Positions 22,877 through 35,573 of a stretch of DNA of 64,000 nucleotides are shown here, piece by piece. This DNA is from Cryptomeria japonica. Its lineage: Eukaryota; Streptophyta; Pinopsida; Cupressales; Cupressaceae. The DNA lies in contig NC_081405.1 of the NCBI RefSeq assembly GCF_030272615.1, positions 610,511,065 to 610,575,064 on the forward strand, written 5' to 3'. The notes under the pieces were generated by a model that saw only the letters and a program-made list of their open reading frames with translations, was not told the DNA's origin and ran no database searches. Position numbers and translations under genes: made by a program. Within the stretch, counting starts at the first letter, position 1; every line of letters starts with the position of its first letter.

Positions 22877-24415
22877 ACATTTCCTCTTCTCTTTTATCTT
22901 TCTTATACTTTAAGTTATATTCCATATATGTTTTTAGGATGTTTGAGAGGGGTTTCAGACCTCTAGGAGTTGTAATGCAAAATCTAGTTTTTGGAAGATC
23001 CTCCAAATTTCAGACTTAGTCAAATTTCAGGGCATTTCAGAATCAGGATTTGTAAAATTTGTAACCGAAAAATTGAGTATCTTAGGCTTGTGGAAGCCCC
23101 CCTGGAACACCGATTTTTACTAATTTGTTTTTGTTGATACAGGTTAACAACTCACCATAAAAATCACAAATTTGTCATTTAGTGCTTAAAAAGAACTTAA
23201 AACTACAAAACAAAAAAAAGAGAAGTTTCATTGTTTTCTAGTTAGGACTCATCTTTATTTTTGGTGCTTAAAATCAACAACACAAATTTGATTTCCTTGC
23301 ATCAATTCGGACCTAAAATTTACAAACCACACTTCAAATTTTGGTGCAGTTAAAAACTTACAAAAACACTTGTTTTGATTTTTTGCAAACAAAATTTCCT
23401 TCAAGCAAAATGTGTTTTTCATTAAGTTGACCAGGATTTCCAAATTCTAGATTACAAAACACATTGCCTTTGAAGTTAAAACGAACACCATGACTATTGG
23501 AGCAACATCTCCAAATAGTTAAATCATCTTTGCAAATGCTGGATTAAAAAGAACAAGTGTTTTACGTATCTGGCACGCTTGTGCAAACAGTCAATCGAGT
23601 GGACCTACTTCTAACACACACTATCCTCTCCCTTGGCTCTCGTGGTCCTAGGTGCAAGAGAAAAGTGTTAGTAACACTCAAAATTTTATCTTTTTAAGAG
23701 AGGCCTGCCAAGGGATCGATACTCTTGGGAACGACCTCGAGCGGTAAATCCTTCGAGCCGCTATAGAAATCAGGTGAGAGCGAAAGCTATAGCCTTGGGT
23801 ATAGCTGTTCCTACAGTGTAACTGGCCGAAAGGACAAATGGGCCCCACCACCAGTTACAAGGCTCTTAAGTGAGTCACTGCAGAATGAACTTATGTCCAA
23901 AGCCATTGAACATGACTAAACACCTTTAAGTAGTAGCCCACCTATTCTATTGATTGAGGATATTTGAGGTATAATTTAGTGCAAGAGCATAGATGGTTTT
24001 GCTCCCAAGATACTCACCATAAATATTTCCTTGAGTAGAAACATAGCTTTTTGAAAGGTCACTTGTGGCTTGATAAAAGTGGTGACTCCCCCATCATAGG
24101 GATCATCTATTTGTTATACTCGCGCAAGACTTAGTATATCACATCCTTACCTACCATGGCGGGATTCATAAGGTATGTAGTACCAAAGTCGAAGAAATAT
24201 CAAGATGTGGGCTAAATTTATCACAACTGGCCATTTGACCTTAGGGATAAAAAGTGTTTGAAGTGTGTTTGTTTTACAGACCTAGTGCGAATTGAGCCGA
24301 CTTCAGGCTTTTGGAACTACACCTTAAAATACATCTAAAGGAAGGGTCAAAAACAAGTCCAAGGATTGGGTTGATCTAGACCCATACTCATTTGTGCCTT
24401 TGAGGCTACAATTTT
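22877..24415 (+). other. Ogre/Tat leader or remaining LTR
   Basis: A 1.5-kb stretch with no counterpart after the 3' LTR copy. Its first 170 bp (22,877-23,045) resemble 43,611-43,780 inside another element at roughly 70% identity. A GC-richer block at 23,700-23,880 (CGACCTCGAGCGG...CCGCTATAG) has small inverted repeats and may be a structured RNA leader, for example for packaging. That role is inference. TGGTGACTC at 24,080 is a candidate primer site. Confidence 0.45.
24080..24088 (+). other. Candidate tRNA primer-binding site
   Basis: TGGTGACTC differs by one C-to-T change from TGGCGACTC, the start of an Arg-tRNA-type primer site used by many Tat elements. If real, the 5' LTR would reach about 24,075. 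The preceding bases (TTGATAAAAG) do not end in CA, so support is weak. Confidence 0.3.
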
Positions 24416-24940
24416 GTGTTTGTGTGCTTGCTTTGTTTTCTTGTCAAAGAAAAATTGGAAAATCAATCCCAAAAACAAAGTATTCATCCAACATCTGTCA
24501 ACACAACCAAAAAAAAATACCAAAAACAAGGTACAAACAACAAAGAATCAACTTTTATGACCATTCTTCACATCTTGCGAAAGAAGAAGTGTCATGAGAA
24601 TATTACCTTGAAAAGAAGACCGTTAAGCTCAAAGGCTTTGATCAAAAGGAGGAAATTCTTCTATCTCAATAGACAAATCTTTGTCTCACATAGAGTCTTT
24701 CTACATCGCATGCGTCTATACCTTCAAGGTAAAACAAACGAATTTGATTCTGAATCATTAAACCGCAGAGCTTTTATGCAATATAGAGCTCTGAGTTATC
24801 ACAAAAATCAAGGAGGAAAGATTAATCCCAATTTTTTCCCAAACATTTGTATCACCTACAACACAGCTCGAGAAGTGCCACCAACACCTGAAAGGGAAGA
24901 AGAAGAGTTTGTTCCATTTGTGACACAAAGTTTTTATTGA
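24416..24940 (+). CDS. Uncharacterised ORF upstream of gag
   Basis: A 174-codon frame lying between the leader and gag. Its first residues are hydrophobic (MFVCLLCFLVKEK). The body is strongly basic (KKKYQKQG, LKRRPLSSKALIKRRK) and the end is acidic (PTPEREEEEF). No known domain is recognised. Ogre elements characteristically carry an extra ORF before gag, so position suggests that role. It is intact while gag-pol next to it is riddled with stops, but at this length in AT-rich DNA it could still be chance. A 21-A tract follows at once (24,947-24,967). Confidence 0.35.
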   Translation: MFVCLLCFLVKEKLENQSQKQSIHPTSVNTTKKKYQKQGTNNKESTFMTILHILRKKKCHENITLKRRPLSSKALIKRRKFFYLNRQIFVSHRVFLHRMRLYLQGKTNEFDSESLNRRAFMQYRALSYHKNQGGKINPNFFPNICITYNTAREVPPTPEREEEEFVPFVTQSFY

Positions 24941-24946
24941 AAGTTG

Positions 24947-24967
24947 AAAAAAAAAAAAAAAAAAAAA
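24947..24967 (+). repeat. A21 homopolymer
   Basis: Twenty-one consecutive A between the upstream ORF and gag. It lies inside the retroelement and is not the tail of a retrocopy, as no cDNA-like insert or target repeat borders it. Confidence 0.8.
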
Positions 24968-25398
24968 TCCAGCATCTTATTCATACATCATCACTTCATC
25001 ATCAATCCATCCCAAAATTCTGAAAACATTAAGAGGTTCTTGTCCCAAATTCTCTTTTAGATATTGCTTGAAATCAAACGCATCACATCACTTTTTAGAT
25101 TGTTTCTACATCTAGGATAAGCTCATCCTAAGAAACACATCTACGCAGGTTAAAACTAGTTCATGAGTGAATCCTCTCATTACTAGGTAGTTAAATCTGT
25201 AACACATCTCAGATTTCTCTGCACCTTATCACATCCAATCTTATCAAAACCAGCAAGCAATTTAAAGAAGGAATTTTGGTTACATCTACCTTAGAGTGCT
25301 AGGGACCTACATACCACCAATCCACTAAATCATCCATCCTTCATCAAACAACTCATCATCATCTTCAATCAACTTCAAAAACAAACTTGCAAACAAAA

Positions 25399-28300
25399 TG
25401 GCTCAAACCTGATCATGATCAAGGCAATGAGAAATATAAATTGAGGAAGAAGAGGACAACCTTAATGAATTTCAAGAGGCACTTGGAGGAAATGGGAATG
25501 ATGAAAACCCAAGTACACCCACTCCTTCAACAATCGAAAGGGTTCAGCATAACCCTCATTTTAACAGATTATTTGATGAAATACTAAGGAGCAACGCAGA
25601 TGCTCACTTCTTAAAACTCGCTCAAGAAGGAGCCAAACTCCCCTCAGACTTTGATCTTGCCCAATTAAGACAAGCATCAAAAAGACAAAGTTGCCATGAG
25701 GAGGAAAGGCGTAGAGATCCCATCAGATATAACATCCCTCGAGGTAACCCACCACCTCCTCCTCCTAATGAAATGGAGATGTTGCGGCAACAAGTCGAGA
25801 ATCTCGCCCAACAACTTCATAGTGGTGTTAAGACCAATCAATTCTCACTTAACGACATCTATCCCTATCCATTTGATAGGAATCTTTATATGCCACCCTT
25901 TCCATGCGGGTTCGAAACACCAAAATTCGAAAAATATAGAGGAAAGGGAGATCCCCGCGATCATGTCTGAGAATTTCATTCCGCTTGTCTCGAAGTTGCA
26001 TATGAAGACACATACTTAATACGCCTTTTTCCCCAAAGCTTGGGAGGAACAACCACATCATGGTTTTCCCGACTACCAGGTGGCATAAGAACATTTGAGG
26101 AACTCATCCAGAAGTTCCTATCTCATTACTCTTATAATATTGAACGCGACATCACCATGGCTGATCTATGCAACACCAAACAAAAACCAGGTGAATTATT
26201 CTCAGTATTCCTGCAACGATGGCGCCAAATGTCTAGCAGGCATTCTCTTCAGTTACCTGAACGAGAACTAGTGGAAATTTTCATTTCCAACTTAAACGAA
26301 GAAATGGAATTTCACCTGGATGTCAAAGACACCGATTCTTTTAACGATATGATCACCAAAGGTATAAAATGTGAAAGGGCACTCATCAAAAAAGGACTCA
26401 TCAAAATCTTTAATGAACCCAAAGATGGTCCTCGCCCGCGCTTCAATAGCGATAAACCGAACTTCTAGAACAAGAATAAGAACATCGTCAACGATGGAGT
26501 TGTGGATGCTCGGACTGTCCAAAATGCACAACCTGTGGTTCGGTTTGCAGGACAAAATCCTCCACCTCAAAATAACACAAATGTTCCTCCTAATCAAGGT
26601 CGCATCACATCTCATGATGAACCAAGACCCCGTCCACAAAAACAAAAACGCACATACACTCCCTTAGGGGAACCCATTGAAACAGTGATGCGACAACTCA
26701 TTTCTCAGAATTTGATCACTCTACCTAAGTTATCAAATTATGAGCCTCAAGTCAAACCGGCATGGTGGAAGGATACTGAACATTGTGAGTTCCATCAAGG
26801 AAGAGGACATAAGACAAGTAATTGTCACCGATTGAAAGATCTCATTCAGGATCTTATTGACCGAGGAGAAATTGAAATTGAAGGACATGACCCAAAAACA
26901 ACCAATAATGATCATCAGATGTTCAAGAATCCACTTCCATCACAAGATCAAAGGGGTCCTTCCACGTCCAGACGAGGTCCTGATACCATTGATTATACGC
27001 AAGCTGCGTATAATTACACTGTCAATCACCTGTATGATGTCAGTGAGCAAATTGCAACTATCACCTTCAAAAATCCCACCTCAAATTGCAATGTTGTTAC
27101 ACGTCGTGGCAAGATCACCATAAAGGCAGCTCCACAAGGCACCACCTCCATCCCAAAGCAGTACAATCTTGTGGAACAATTAGACAAAACGCCTGTGCTT
27201 ATATCCATCTTAGAGCTATTGCGCCTATCACCATCTCATAAAACTATCTTGGATCAAGCACTCCAAGAGGTGTCAGTCCCTGCAAACTTGAATACGGACC
27301 AATTTCAAGCCATGGTTGGAAATCTAAAGTCATCACCTTGTCTCACTTTTTCTGAAAGTGACAACTCTTCATTCCAGCAACCTCATAACGCCTCACTCCA
27401 CATTGAAGGCTTTGTCAACCAACACAGGATCAAGCGAGTCTTGATCGATAATGGAGCAGGCCTAAACATTTGCACACTATAGTTGGTCTCAGCATTGGGA
27501 TATGCAATAGAATCAGTGGATCCTCGCAAGAAGATCACCATCAAGGCCTATGATGATGCAGAGCGTTCATCCAAAGGAGCTGTGGTACTACCAATCCGAG
27601 TGGGTCCTGTGGTAAAGCACATCATTTGTCAGGTTCTGGACCTTCCGCTGCCATATAATCTATTATTAGGGAGACCTTGGATACATGCCATGCAAGTCGT
27701 TCCATCTACCTACCATCAATGTATCAAGTTCCCACATAATGGTGCAGAGATCACAATCCTGGGCGATGCAAATCCCTTTGCATTTTGCCATAATATCAGC
27801 CATCAACCAGAAATTACCATTCCTAATAATAGAGAAGCCATTTCCTCCACATCATATGTAAGTCCCGCCTCTCTTGCCAGTTTTAACACCCCTATACCCA
27901 AGCAAGAAAAGCTTAAGATGAAAGTCGCAGAGGAAGGTCCTGGAGAATACAACTTGAGTCAGCTCTTTTGTGTGGGACAAATGCCCACTTCTCCTAGAAC
28001 ACATGGTAAACCACAGCAGTTACTCCAGCAACCACTAATCATGCCAGCATGTGCCTTGACGCCTTTCGTCCTTGGAAAGAGTCAAGAGGAAGAAACACAA
28101 GATGAGGACCTAGCGGAATGGATCTATAAAGATCCCATCACCACTGACAAACCGCAAGTTACACTTCCTATGGAAGGCAAAGGCCTCCTCATTATGCAAA
28201 GAATGGGATATGATGGTCAGAGTGCTTTGGGATACTGAAAACAAGGACGACATGAACCTCTGCTACTAGAATTCAAGCCCAAAGGTAATACTGGCCTAGG

Positions 28301-31300
28301 CTTTGAAAAAGAGATCCTTCCTAAACTCAGATTCAAAGGAAAACCTAGCAAACCATTTTGCCCGCCTACTGCAAAGAGGACACCTTTCATAATCAAAGCA
28401 CCATCAAACACTATCCCCACTGCCCCATCGAGGCTCACAACCCCACCACAACCATCTACAATACTAATCATCCCACCAAACGAACCAGTAATCCCATCAA
28501 TAACACCAATAGCAGCGGCAACTATATCAGAACCTGCAGCAGCATCTATGGTACCAGCCCTTCCAACAGAAGTTACTAAATCAACACTGTCGATACTTCC
28601 AGTGATAGATCTTTTAAACCTCATCACGACTCCTGCAGCACCGATCACTACAAAGATATATAAACCAATCATACCTGCCGTATTTAACTCCAAAGACATC
28701 CTAGTATAGTATAGCAATCGGATGCTGGAGAGTGATTCAGAGACCGACTCACATGAGTGGGAATTTGATTCTGTACAGCTTAATACTTCAGATGAGGAAG
28801 ACACATCACCACCTCCGCCCTGCAAAGACATCCCTGTTTACGGAGAAGCACAGATAAAGACCACTTGGGTACCTGAGCTGGAAACATCTTCCACAGACCC
28901 TACGTCTCATCCTACGCCTGATTCTGACAGGGAGAGTACCATCAACGACCTTCACCACACTGTCTTAACCCTCACTGATACCTCTAACGAACTTAATCTA
29001 ATTGAGGAAGTAATGCCCATTATCCACCCTGAACTCATCGAATGGAACCAACCAAATCCCCCCATGTCTTGACCTCTTCCAAAGCGATGAGGCTATCATT
29101 GACTTTTTGGAATTAAGGGATAATCTACCAAGCGGGGATCACAAAGCTAGATTCGCCATTCAACTTAATAGCGCAGCATACTTCGGGGCAGATGCCAAAC
29201 CCTTCAGCTGCAAAAATATAACATTAAAACATGGATCTTCCAGTGAAAACCACACTGTGGCACTGTTTGATCCGACAACAATAAAAAGAAAGAGCGTATC
29301 CAATGGTGAAAACCTCTCTAAGGCACTTGAGGATGAAGGGTTTGACATTCTCCCTGCAAGCACACAACAGGAACGATCAACGATCCTCATTGAGGAGACT
29401 AAAGAATACAATGTGGGGACTCCTGAAAACCCTCATATCATACATTTGGCATCTCTTCTCACTCCAGAGGAACAGCCTAAATTTATCGAGTTCTTCCAGC
29501 AGCGTCAGATCAACTTTGCATGGTCATATGCAGACATGCCTAGGCTTGATCCTGATTTAGTCATGCATCACCTCACCGTCGCAGAAGGAGCCAAACCTGT
29601 CAAGCAGAAGCTTCGTAAGATGCATCCCCAGATTGTAGTGCTAGTCAAAACAGAACTCAAGAAACTCCTAGATGTTGGTTTCATTAGGCCAATTGATTAT
29701 GCAGAATGGATCTCCAACATTGTGCCTGTCGGCAAACCAAAAGGGGGCATCCGCACTTGTACTGACTTTAGAGATCTGAATAAGGCATGTCCTAAGGATG
29801 ACTTTCCCCTAACAAATATCGACATCATAGTGGATCTAACAGTAGGACATGCGATGCTTTCACTCATGGATGGCTTTTCCGGCTACAATCAGATAAAGAT
29901 CGCACCAGAGGATCAACATAAGACAGCCTTCACATGTCCATGGGGCACATACTGCTGGAATGTAATGCCTTTTGGTCTAAAGAATGCAGGAGCGACCTAT
30001 CAAAGAGCAATGACCACCATCTTCCATGACATGATGCATACTATGATGGAAGATTATGTGGATGACTTACTAGCAAAATCACTTACTAGAGAAGGACATC
30101 TCCACATCTTAGATCAAATCTTTGATAGACTGGAACAATATCATGTTTGACTCAACCCAAAGAAATGTGTCTTTGGAGTGACCTCCGGGAAGCTTCTAGG
30201 ATACATTGTCTCAAGCAAAGGCATTGAGGTCGATCCAGCAAAGGTTAAGGCAATAATGGACATGCCACCTCCAAAGAATATCAGTCAGCTAAGGACATTA
30301 CAAGGGCGGCTTCAATCCATCTGAAGATTCATTGCACAATTGGCTGATAAGTGTCACCCATTCACACACTTGCTACACAAGAACATCCGCTTTCAGTGGG
30401 ATGCCAGATGCCAACAAGCATTTCAGACGCTTAAAGACTATCTCATGAATCCACCATTGTTGATGCCACCAGATCCAAGTAGACCGTTGTTACTTTATAT
30501 CTCAGCGACAAGTACAGCATTAGGTGTATTATTGGCACAACATAATGCAGAAGGCAAAGAGTGTGTTGTTTACTACATCTCTCGCACACTGGTTGGCTAT
30601 GAACTCAATTACACACCTATTGAGCGAGCTTGCCTAGCAGTAATCTTAGCAGCCACTAAATTGCGACACTATCTGTTGACACACAAGGTACAACTCATCG
30701 CAAAGATTGATCCACTCAAGTATTTACTCAGCAAAGCAGCATTGACAGGTCGCTTGGCCAAATGGGTAATGATTCTAAGTGAATTTGACATCGAGTATGT
30801 GGACCGTAAAGCTATCAAAGGGCAGGTCATTGCAGATCAGTTGGCCGATGCACCACTCATAGGCGATCATCCCCTCATTTCCAATTTTCCAGATGAAGAG
30901 ATATTCATGCTCATAGAAGTACAACCATGGAAACTATATTTTGATGGTTCATACACCAGGCACGGCTCAGGGGCAGGCATTTTGTTTATCACACCTCAAG
31001 GTGACAGCATCCCGAAGTCTTACAGGTTCACATTTCCATGCACAAACAACATAGCAGAGTATGAGGCCTTGATCACGGGACTCAGGTTAGCCGTACAATG
31101 GAAATTACAAGAACTACAAGTATATGGCGATTCCCAACTAGTCATTCGACAAGCAACAGATGAATATCAGACCAAAGATGATAAACTCATGCCATATAAG
31201 CAAATGATGGACACTCTAAAGACATCATTTACTACTATCACTTTTGAGCAGATACCAAGAGATCATAATCGAGCTGTTGACACCATGGCTACCATCGCAT

Positions 31301-32679
31301 CTCTACTAGATCTTCCACAGAATTCAACATGCTACGAGTTCTTGGTAGAACAGCTTTGGATCCTCGCTTATGATATCCCCGAATCTGAAATGATATGTCG
31401 CCTTGTCGGTTCTGAATCCCCATGGTACAGTGAGTTCTACACCTATCTTCGCGATCATACCCTTCCTCCCAACCAATCGAATAACCAATGAAAAACCCTC
31501 ATTCGCCAAACTGCTCGATATACCATTATTGCCGAAACCCTATACCAACGCAGTCTTGATGGTACTCTCCTTCGGTGTCTGGAACAAGGTGAGATAACAA
31601 AGGCTTTGGAAGCGGTACATGAAGGGATTTGCGGGACTCATTCAAGTGGTCCATCGCTAGCCAAGAAACTTATGTGAGCTGGATACTATTGGCCATCTAT
31701 GGAAAAGGATTCCTACTACTTTGTCAGAAAATGCAAGAAATGTCAAGTTCACGGTGACCTGATACATGCACCCGCACAAGAACTGCAACCAATCACAACA
31801 CCATGGCCTTTTTGCCAATGGGGCCTCGACCTTGTGGGTAAGATTCATCCATCTTCATCCAATGGCCATAAATTCATTATTACTGCCACCGAATATTTCA
31901 CAAAGTGGATCGAAGCTGTTCCACTTACCCAAGTCACAGGCAAGCAGATTGCCTCATTCATCCTCAACTACATCATCTGCTGGTATGGTGTACCCATGTC
32001 CATCGTCACAGATAACGGTCTTCCTTTCAAAAATCAGGATGTCCATGAACTTTGTGAAAAATTTCATATCCAACACCGCTTTTCCACTCCCTATTACCCA
32101 CAAGGCAATGGTCAGGCTGAAGCATCCAATAAAAACATATTAAGGATCCTAAAGAAAATAGTCAATGATGCCGGTCGTGATTGGCATGTTCAACTGAATC
32201 CAGCATTATGGGCATATCGAACTAGCATTCGGACCCCTACAGGTGCAACTCCTTATTCATTAGTCTATGGTGCTGAAGCTATCTTACCTATTGAGGTTGA
32301 GATACCATCCTTACGGGTTTCCTTGCATAACCTCATCGATGATGAAGCATACAGAGTCTCACGCCTTCAGGACTTAGAGTTACTTGATGAGAAGCGACAA
32401 GCTGCATACAATCACCTCAAAGCCTATCAGCAGCACATGAGTAGAAGCTACAATCACCGAGTAAGATCTTGTACATTTGAGGTAGGTGATCTTGTTCTAT
32501 GAGAGAATCCTCGCAACCAACCAAACAGAGAACATCAAGGCAAGTTTGAATCAAACTGGTTGGGCCCATATGTTGTCACTGCTGTATTTGGGTCCGGGGC
32601 ATATCAATTGGCTACATCAGACGGAGAACCGCTCGCAGATCCAATCAATAGCATGCACCTCAAATGGTTTTATACCTAA
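25399..32679 (+). pseudogene. Ogre/Tat gag-pol polyprotein with ten stops
   Basis: Starts MAQ at 25,399, frameshifts within 40 bp, then reads gag to about 26,850 with a CEFHQGRGHKTSNC knuckle (about 26,789). The protease has LIDNGAGLN (about 27,445) and LLLGRPWIH. A G-patch (RMGYDGQSALGY) ends at 28,235. RT covers about 29,600-30,090 with YVDD at 30,055-30,066. Classical RNase H covers 30,340-30,870. Archaeal-type RNase H (LYFDGSYTRHGSGAG, NNIAEYEAL) covers about 30,930-31,310. The integrase has its HHCC finger at 31,610-31,755 and GLDLVG, TDNG and GNGQAEASN, followed by a C-terminal GPY part; stop TAA at 32,677. In-frame stops: TGA at 25,968, 28,236, 30,148, 30,322, 31,489, 31,675 and 32,500; TAG at 26,466, 27,480 and 28,707. 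A frameshift lies near the C run at 29,057-29,062. Confidence 0.93.
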
Positions 32680-35366
32680 GCTATACAGAGCATCAGGCTC
32701 CCCCCCCTGCATATCAGAAAATACCAAAAACATTCAGAAAATGTCCTGAAGAAAATATAAAAAACATTCAAAGAAGTAAAGAAAAATCATACATCCAAAC
32801 GGTGAACAACCACTCCGGTGGCACCTTGGGTAAGTACGATGGTGAAAACCTGGCAAACAGGCGCCACTTGTAAAGGCAATGGCTCAAGTATCTTTCAGGC
32901 TCATTGCGATCACATTCATACACACACACATCCATCCATCCCAACCATGGCTTATTATTCGATCTACAATTAAGAAAGTACTCCATGTGTCTAGCATCCC
33001 ACCTTTTCATAGTCAGATCTACAAACTGGGGGCAATACCCTTACCCTAGTGATGGAAGTGGATTCTGCATTGTCTTATATATCATTACGCTCTTCATTCA
33101 GGCAAACAATACAAAATCCAAAAACATTCAAAAATGACTCACAAAATCCACAAACATTCAAAAACTATTACACAAAATCCAAAAACATCGAAAAACCATC
33201 AAAAATCACACAAAAAAACATGGCAACACCTTGTACATAGTCATCCGATCAGATACCAAAACAAACATTGACAAAATACTCACACAAATGACCACTTATC
33301 ACTCGACCAAAACAATCAACATCAACAATCAAACTGTCTTTTCAATAAGGATGCATCCTTCCTTATCCAAAACAAAGACAAAGTGACATTTTCTTTGACA
33401 AGAAAATTTTGTTTAAGCTATCAAATACTTGGTTGATTTGTGAGTACAATCGTTCGTTTATCTGTATCAGGATCTTGCAGCATTGTTTTATATCGTTTGC
33501 GCATTATTTCCGATGAAGTTCTGGGGCATGTACTAATGGTGTCTACGTGGGAAGTTCACCAAGCTACGTGATCTTATGCAAAATGCAGTCATAGATCACT
33601 ACGGCTTGCTGACTACAGCGTATACCTCGACCATATGGGCATGAACCATTACCAAGGATCCTTATTCTTTATTCTTTATGTATATATACTGTTTGGTTGC
33701 AGGTACAATGCTCATTCTTTGGTTCCTCTTCCTCCAAATTGGATAAAGGTTTTATTTTCTTAGTACGGTATGAGCTTGTCTCAGGATCTGATCAGCCTAA
33801 GATCAAGGAGGACGATCCAAGTCATACACGAAAGGAGATAATCCTTGTCTGTTCCGCAAGCAATACTCCGGTCGACTTGACCCTTTATATCAAGTCATTT
33901 GTATTAACTTGCTATATTAAAATCCATGAAAGAAATACTCAGGTCATCTTGAATCATTGTGTCAAGATGCTTGTATTTTCTTCCAACATTTTAAAGCTCA
34001 ATGATGAAAATAGAGCACTATGGATCGTCATTTCACCTCATCTATTTCTATCTTGCATTCTGTTGCATCTCACCCATCCATTCATTCATTCATATGTAGG
34101 CTTTTACATGAATGACTAATAAAAGCTAGTCTTGGATACAAATCACGACCGAGTACTCTGATACATCATTAATGCATCATGCAAAGTCTTAAAAACCTTG
34201 AATTCCTCATGGTCATATCATCATTGCATTTAGGTGCATCTTGCATTATGTCCATTCATGTCATTTTTAAACTTAAAACATTACATATAGTTCATTATTG
34301 ACATTAGTTTTCATTAAAAATCATTTTCATCATTGCATCAATCATAAATAATTAGATTCATTCATGGGATCAAATTGTCTTTGGTTGTTTTAAATCATCT
34401 ACTAAACATTTCATCCAGTGTAAATTATCCATTATCATCTTATCAACTTATTATTACACACATCCATTTATCCATTTAGTTACAAAGTGCATTCATTCAT
34501 TCATTAATAAGCATCTTATTATGTTCATTTTAGGATTCATTTCACATCGCATTCATTATCCTCTTTTTAATTGTATTAAGGTACAGTTATTACAAATATT
34601 AGTTATAGTATCATCCCACTTTCATATTTAATGCATTTTAGATTCATAAGACCATTTGTTTACAAAACATTGGTTCATACCATTTCATATATCCATTTTA
34701 CATATGCATTCATTTAAAACACATTATCATATAAACATTTGTACTTTACATTTGTTTATCCATCTGCATTCATTTAGACATCATCATATAAACATTTGTA
34801 CTTTACATTTGTTTATCCATCTGCATCCATTTAGGCATCATTTGTACTTTACATTTTGTTTCTCCATATTGCATTCATCTAAACACATCTAGATACATAT
34901 TCATACATAACATCATTCATTCAAACATCGTCACATAAATCATCTCATCATTACATTGCAATAGGAAACATCAAAAATCTTGTTCATGCATCAAGCATAA
35001 GCATATATCATCACCATGGCATTCCATACATAAAGCATTACATCACAAATCAAATACATCATACACATATAAACCTGCATTCATATGTCAGTATACAACA
35101 TCATAAATCATCATAAAAACATGCATAAAAGAAACATCTCATCAAATACATACATGTATACATATACATCTAAGCAATAAATCATCATCATGCATAAACG
35201 ACCATACATAATCACATGCATAATCATCACAAATATGGGATCTCCTCATATATATCATCTCATATATCAGAGTACAATGAAGTCTACAAAATCGGCTGCC
35301 AAGAGCCATCCAAGATACAGTCCAAAAATAGACAATGATACAATACATGTATGCAAAAATGCTCTC
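32680..35366 (+). other. Ogre/Tat spacer between pol and the antisense ORF
   Basis: Repeat-rich, A/C- and T-rich DNA without a supported gene. AAATCCAAAAACATTCAAAA-like units recur at 32,720-32,775 and 33,110-33,200. CATCATT-rich sequence fills 34,150-35,350. Short open frames here follow the repeats. Confidence 0.5.
34729..34880 (+). repeat. 57-bp tandem repeat, about 2.6 copies
   Basis: Two 57-bp units starting TCATATAAACATTTGTACTT stand head to tail and differ at two or three positions. A third, partial and more diverged unit follows. Because 57 is a multiple of three, a plus frame shows the same 19-residue block twice; this is not evidence of coding. Confidence 0.75.
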
Positions 35367-35573
35367 TCAAATGCCACTCTGGCCAGATGCTGTACCTGCA
35401 CCACCTCTACCTACTCCACCACTGGTACCTGCACCACCTGATCCATCTCTCCGTGGAGGCCTCATCGAACCCCCACTCCCTCCTGCATCCCCTGATCTCT
35501 CCTGCCGTAGAGGACCCATCACACCCCCACTGCTCTGCATCCTCTGTGATCGCTCGGATCTGGCCTGCCGCAT
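35367..35573 (-). other. Possible C-terminal extension of the PMD ORF
   Basis: Directly after the TAG at 35,574 the same frame stays open for 68 codons. It encodes a Gly/Ser/Arg-rich tail (MGPLRQERSGDAGGSGG, SGGVGRGGAG) similar in style to the Gly-rich tract upstream. This suggests that the TAG is itself a mutation and that the original protein had about 675 residues. Confidence 0.4.

Noticed and set aside
24947..24967. Poly(A) tail of a retrocopied gene
   Set aside because: The A21 tract is internal to the gypsy element, with no cDNA-like insert or target duplication around it.
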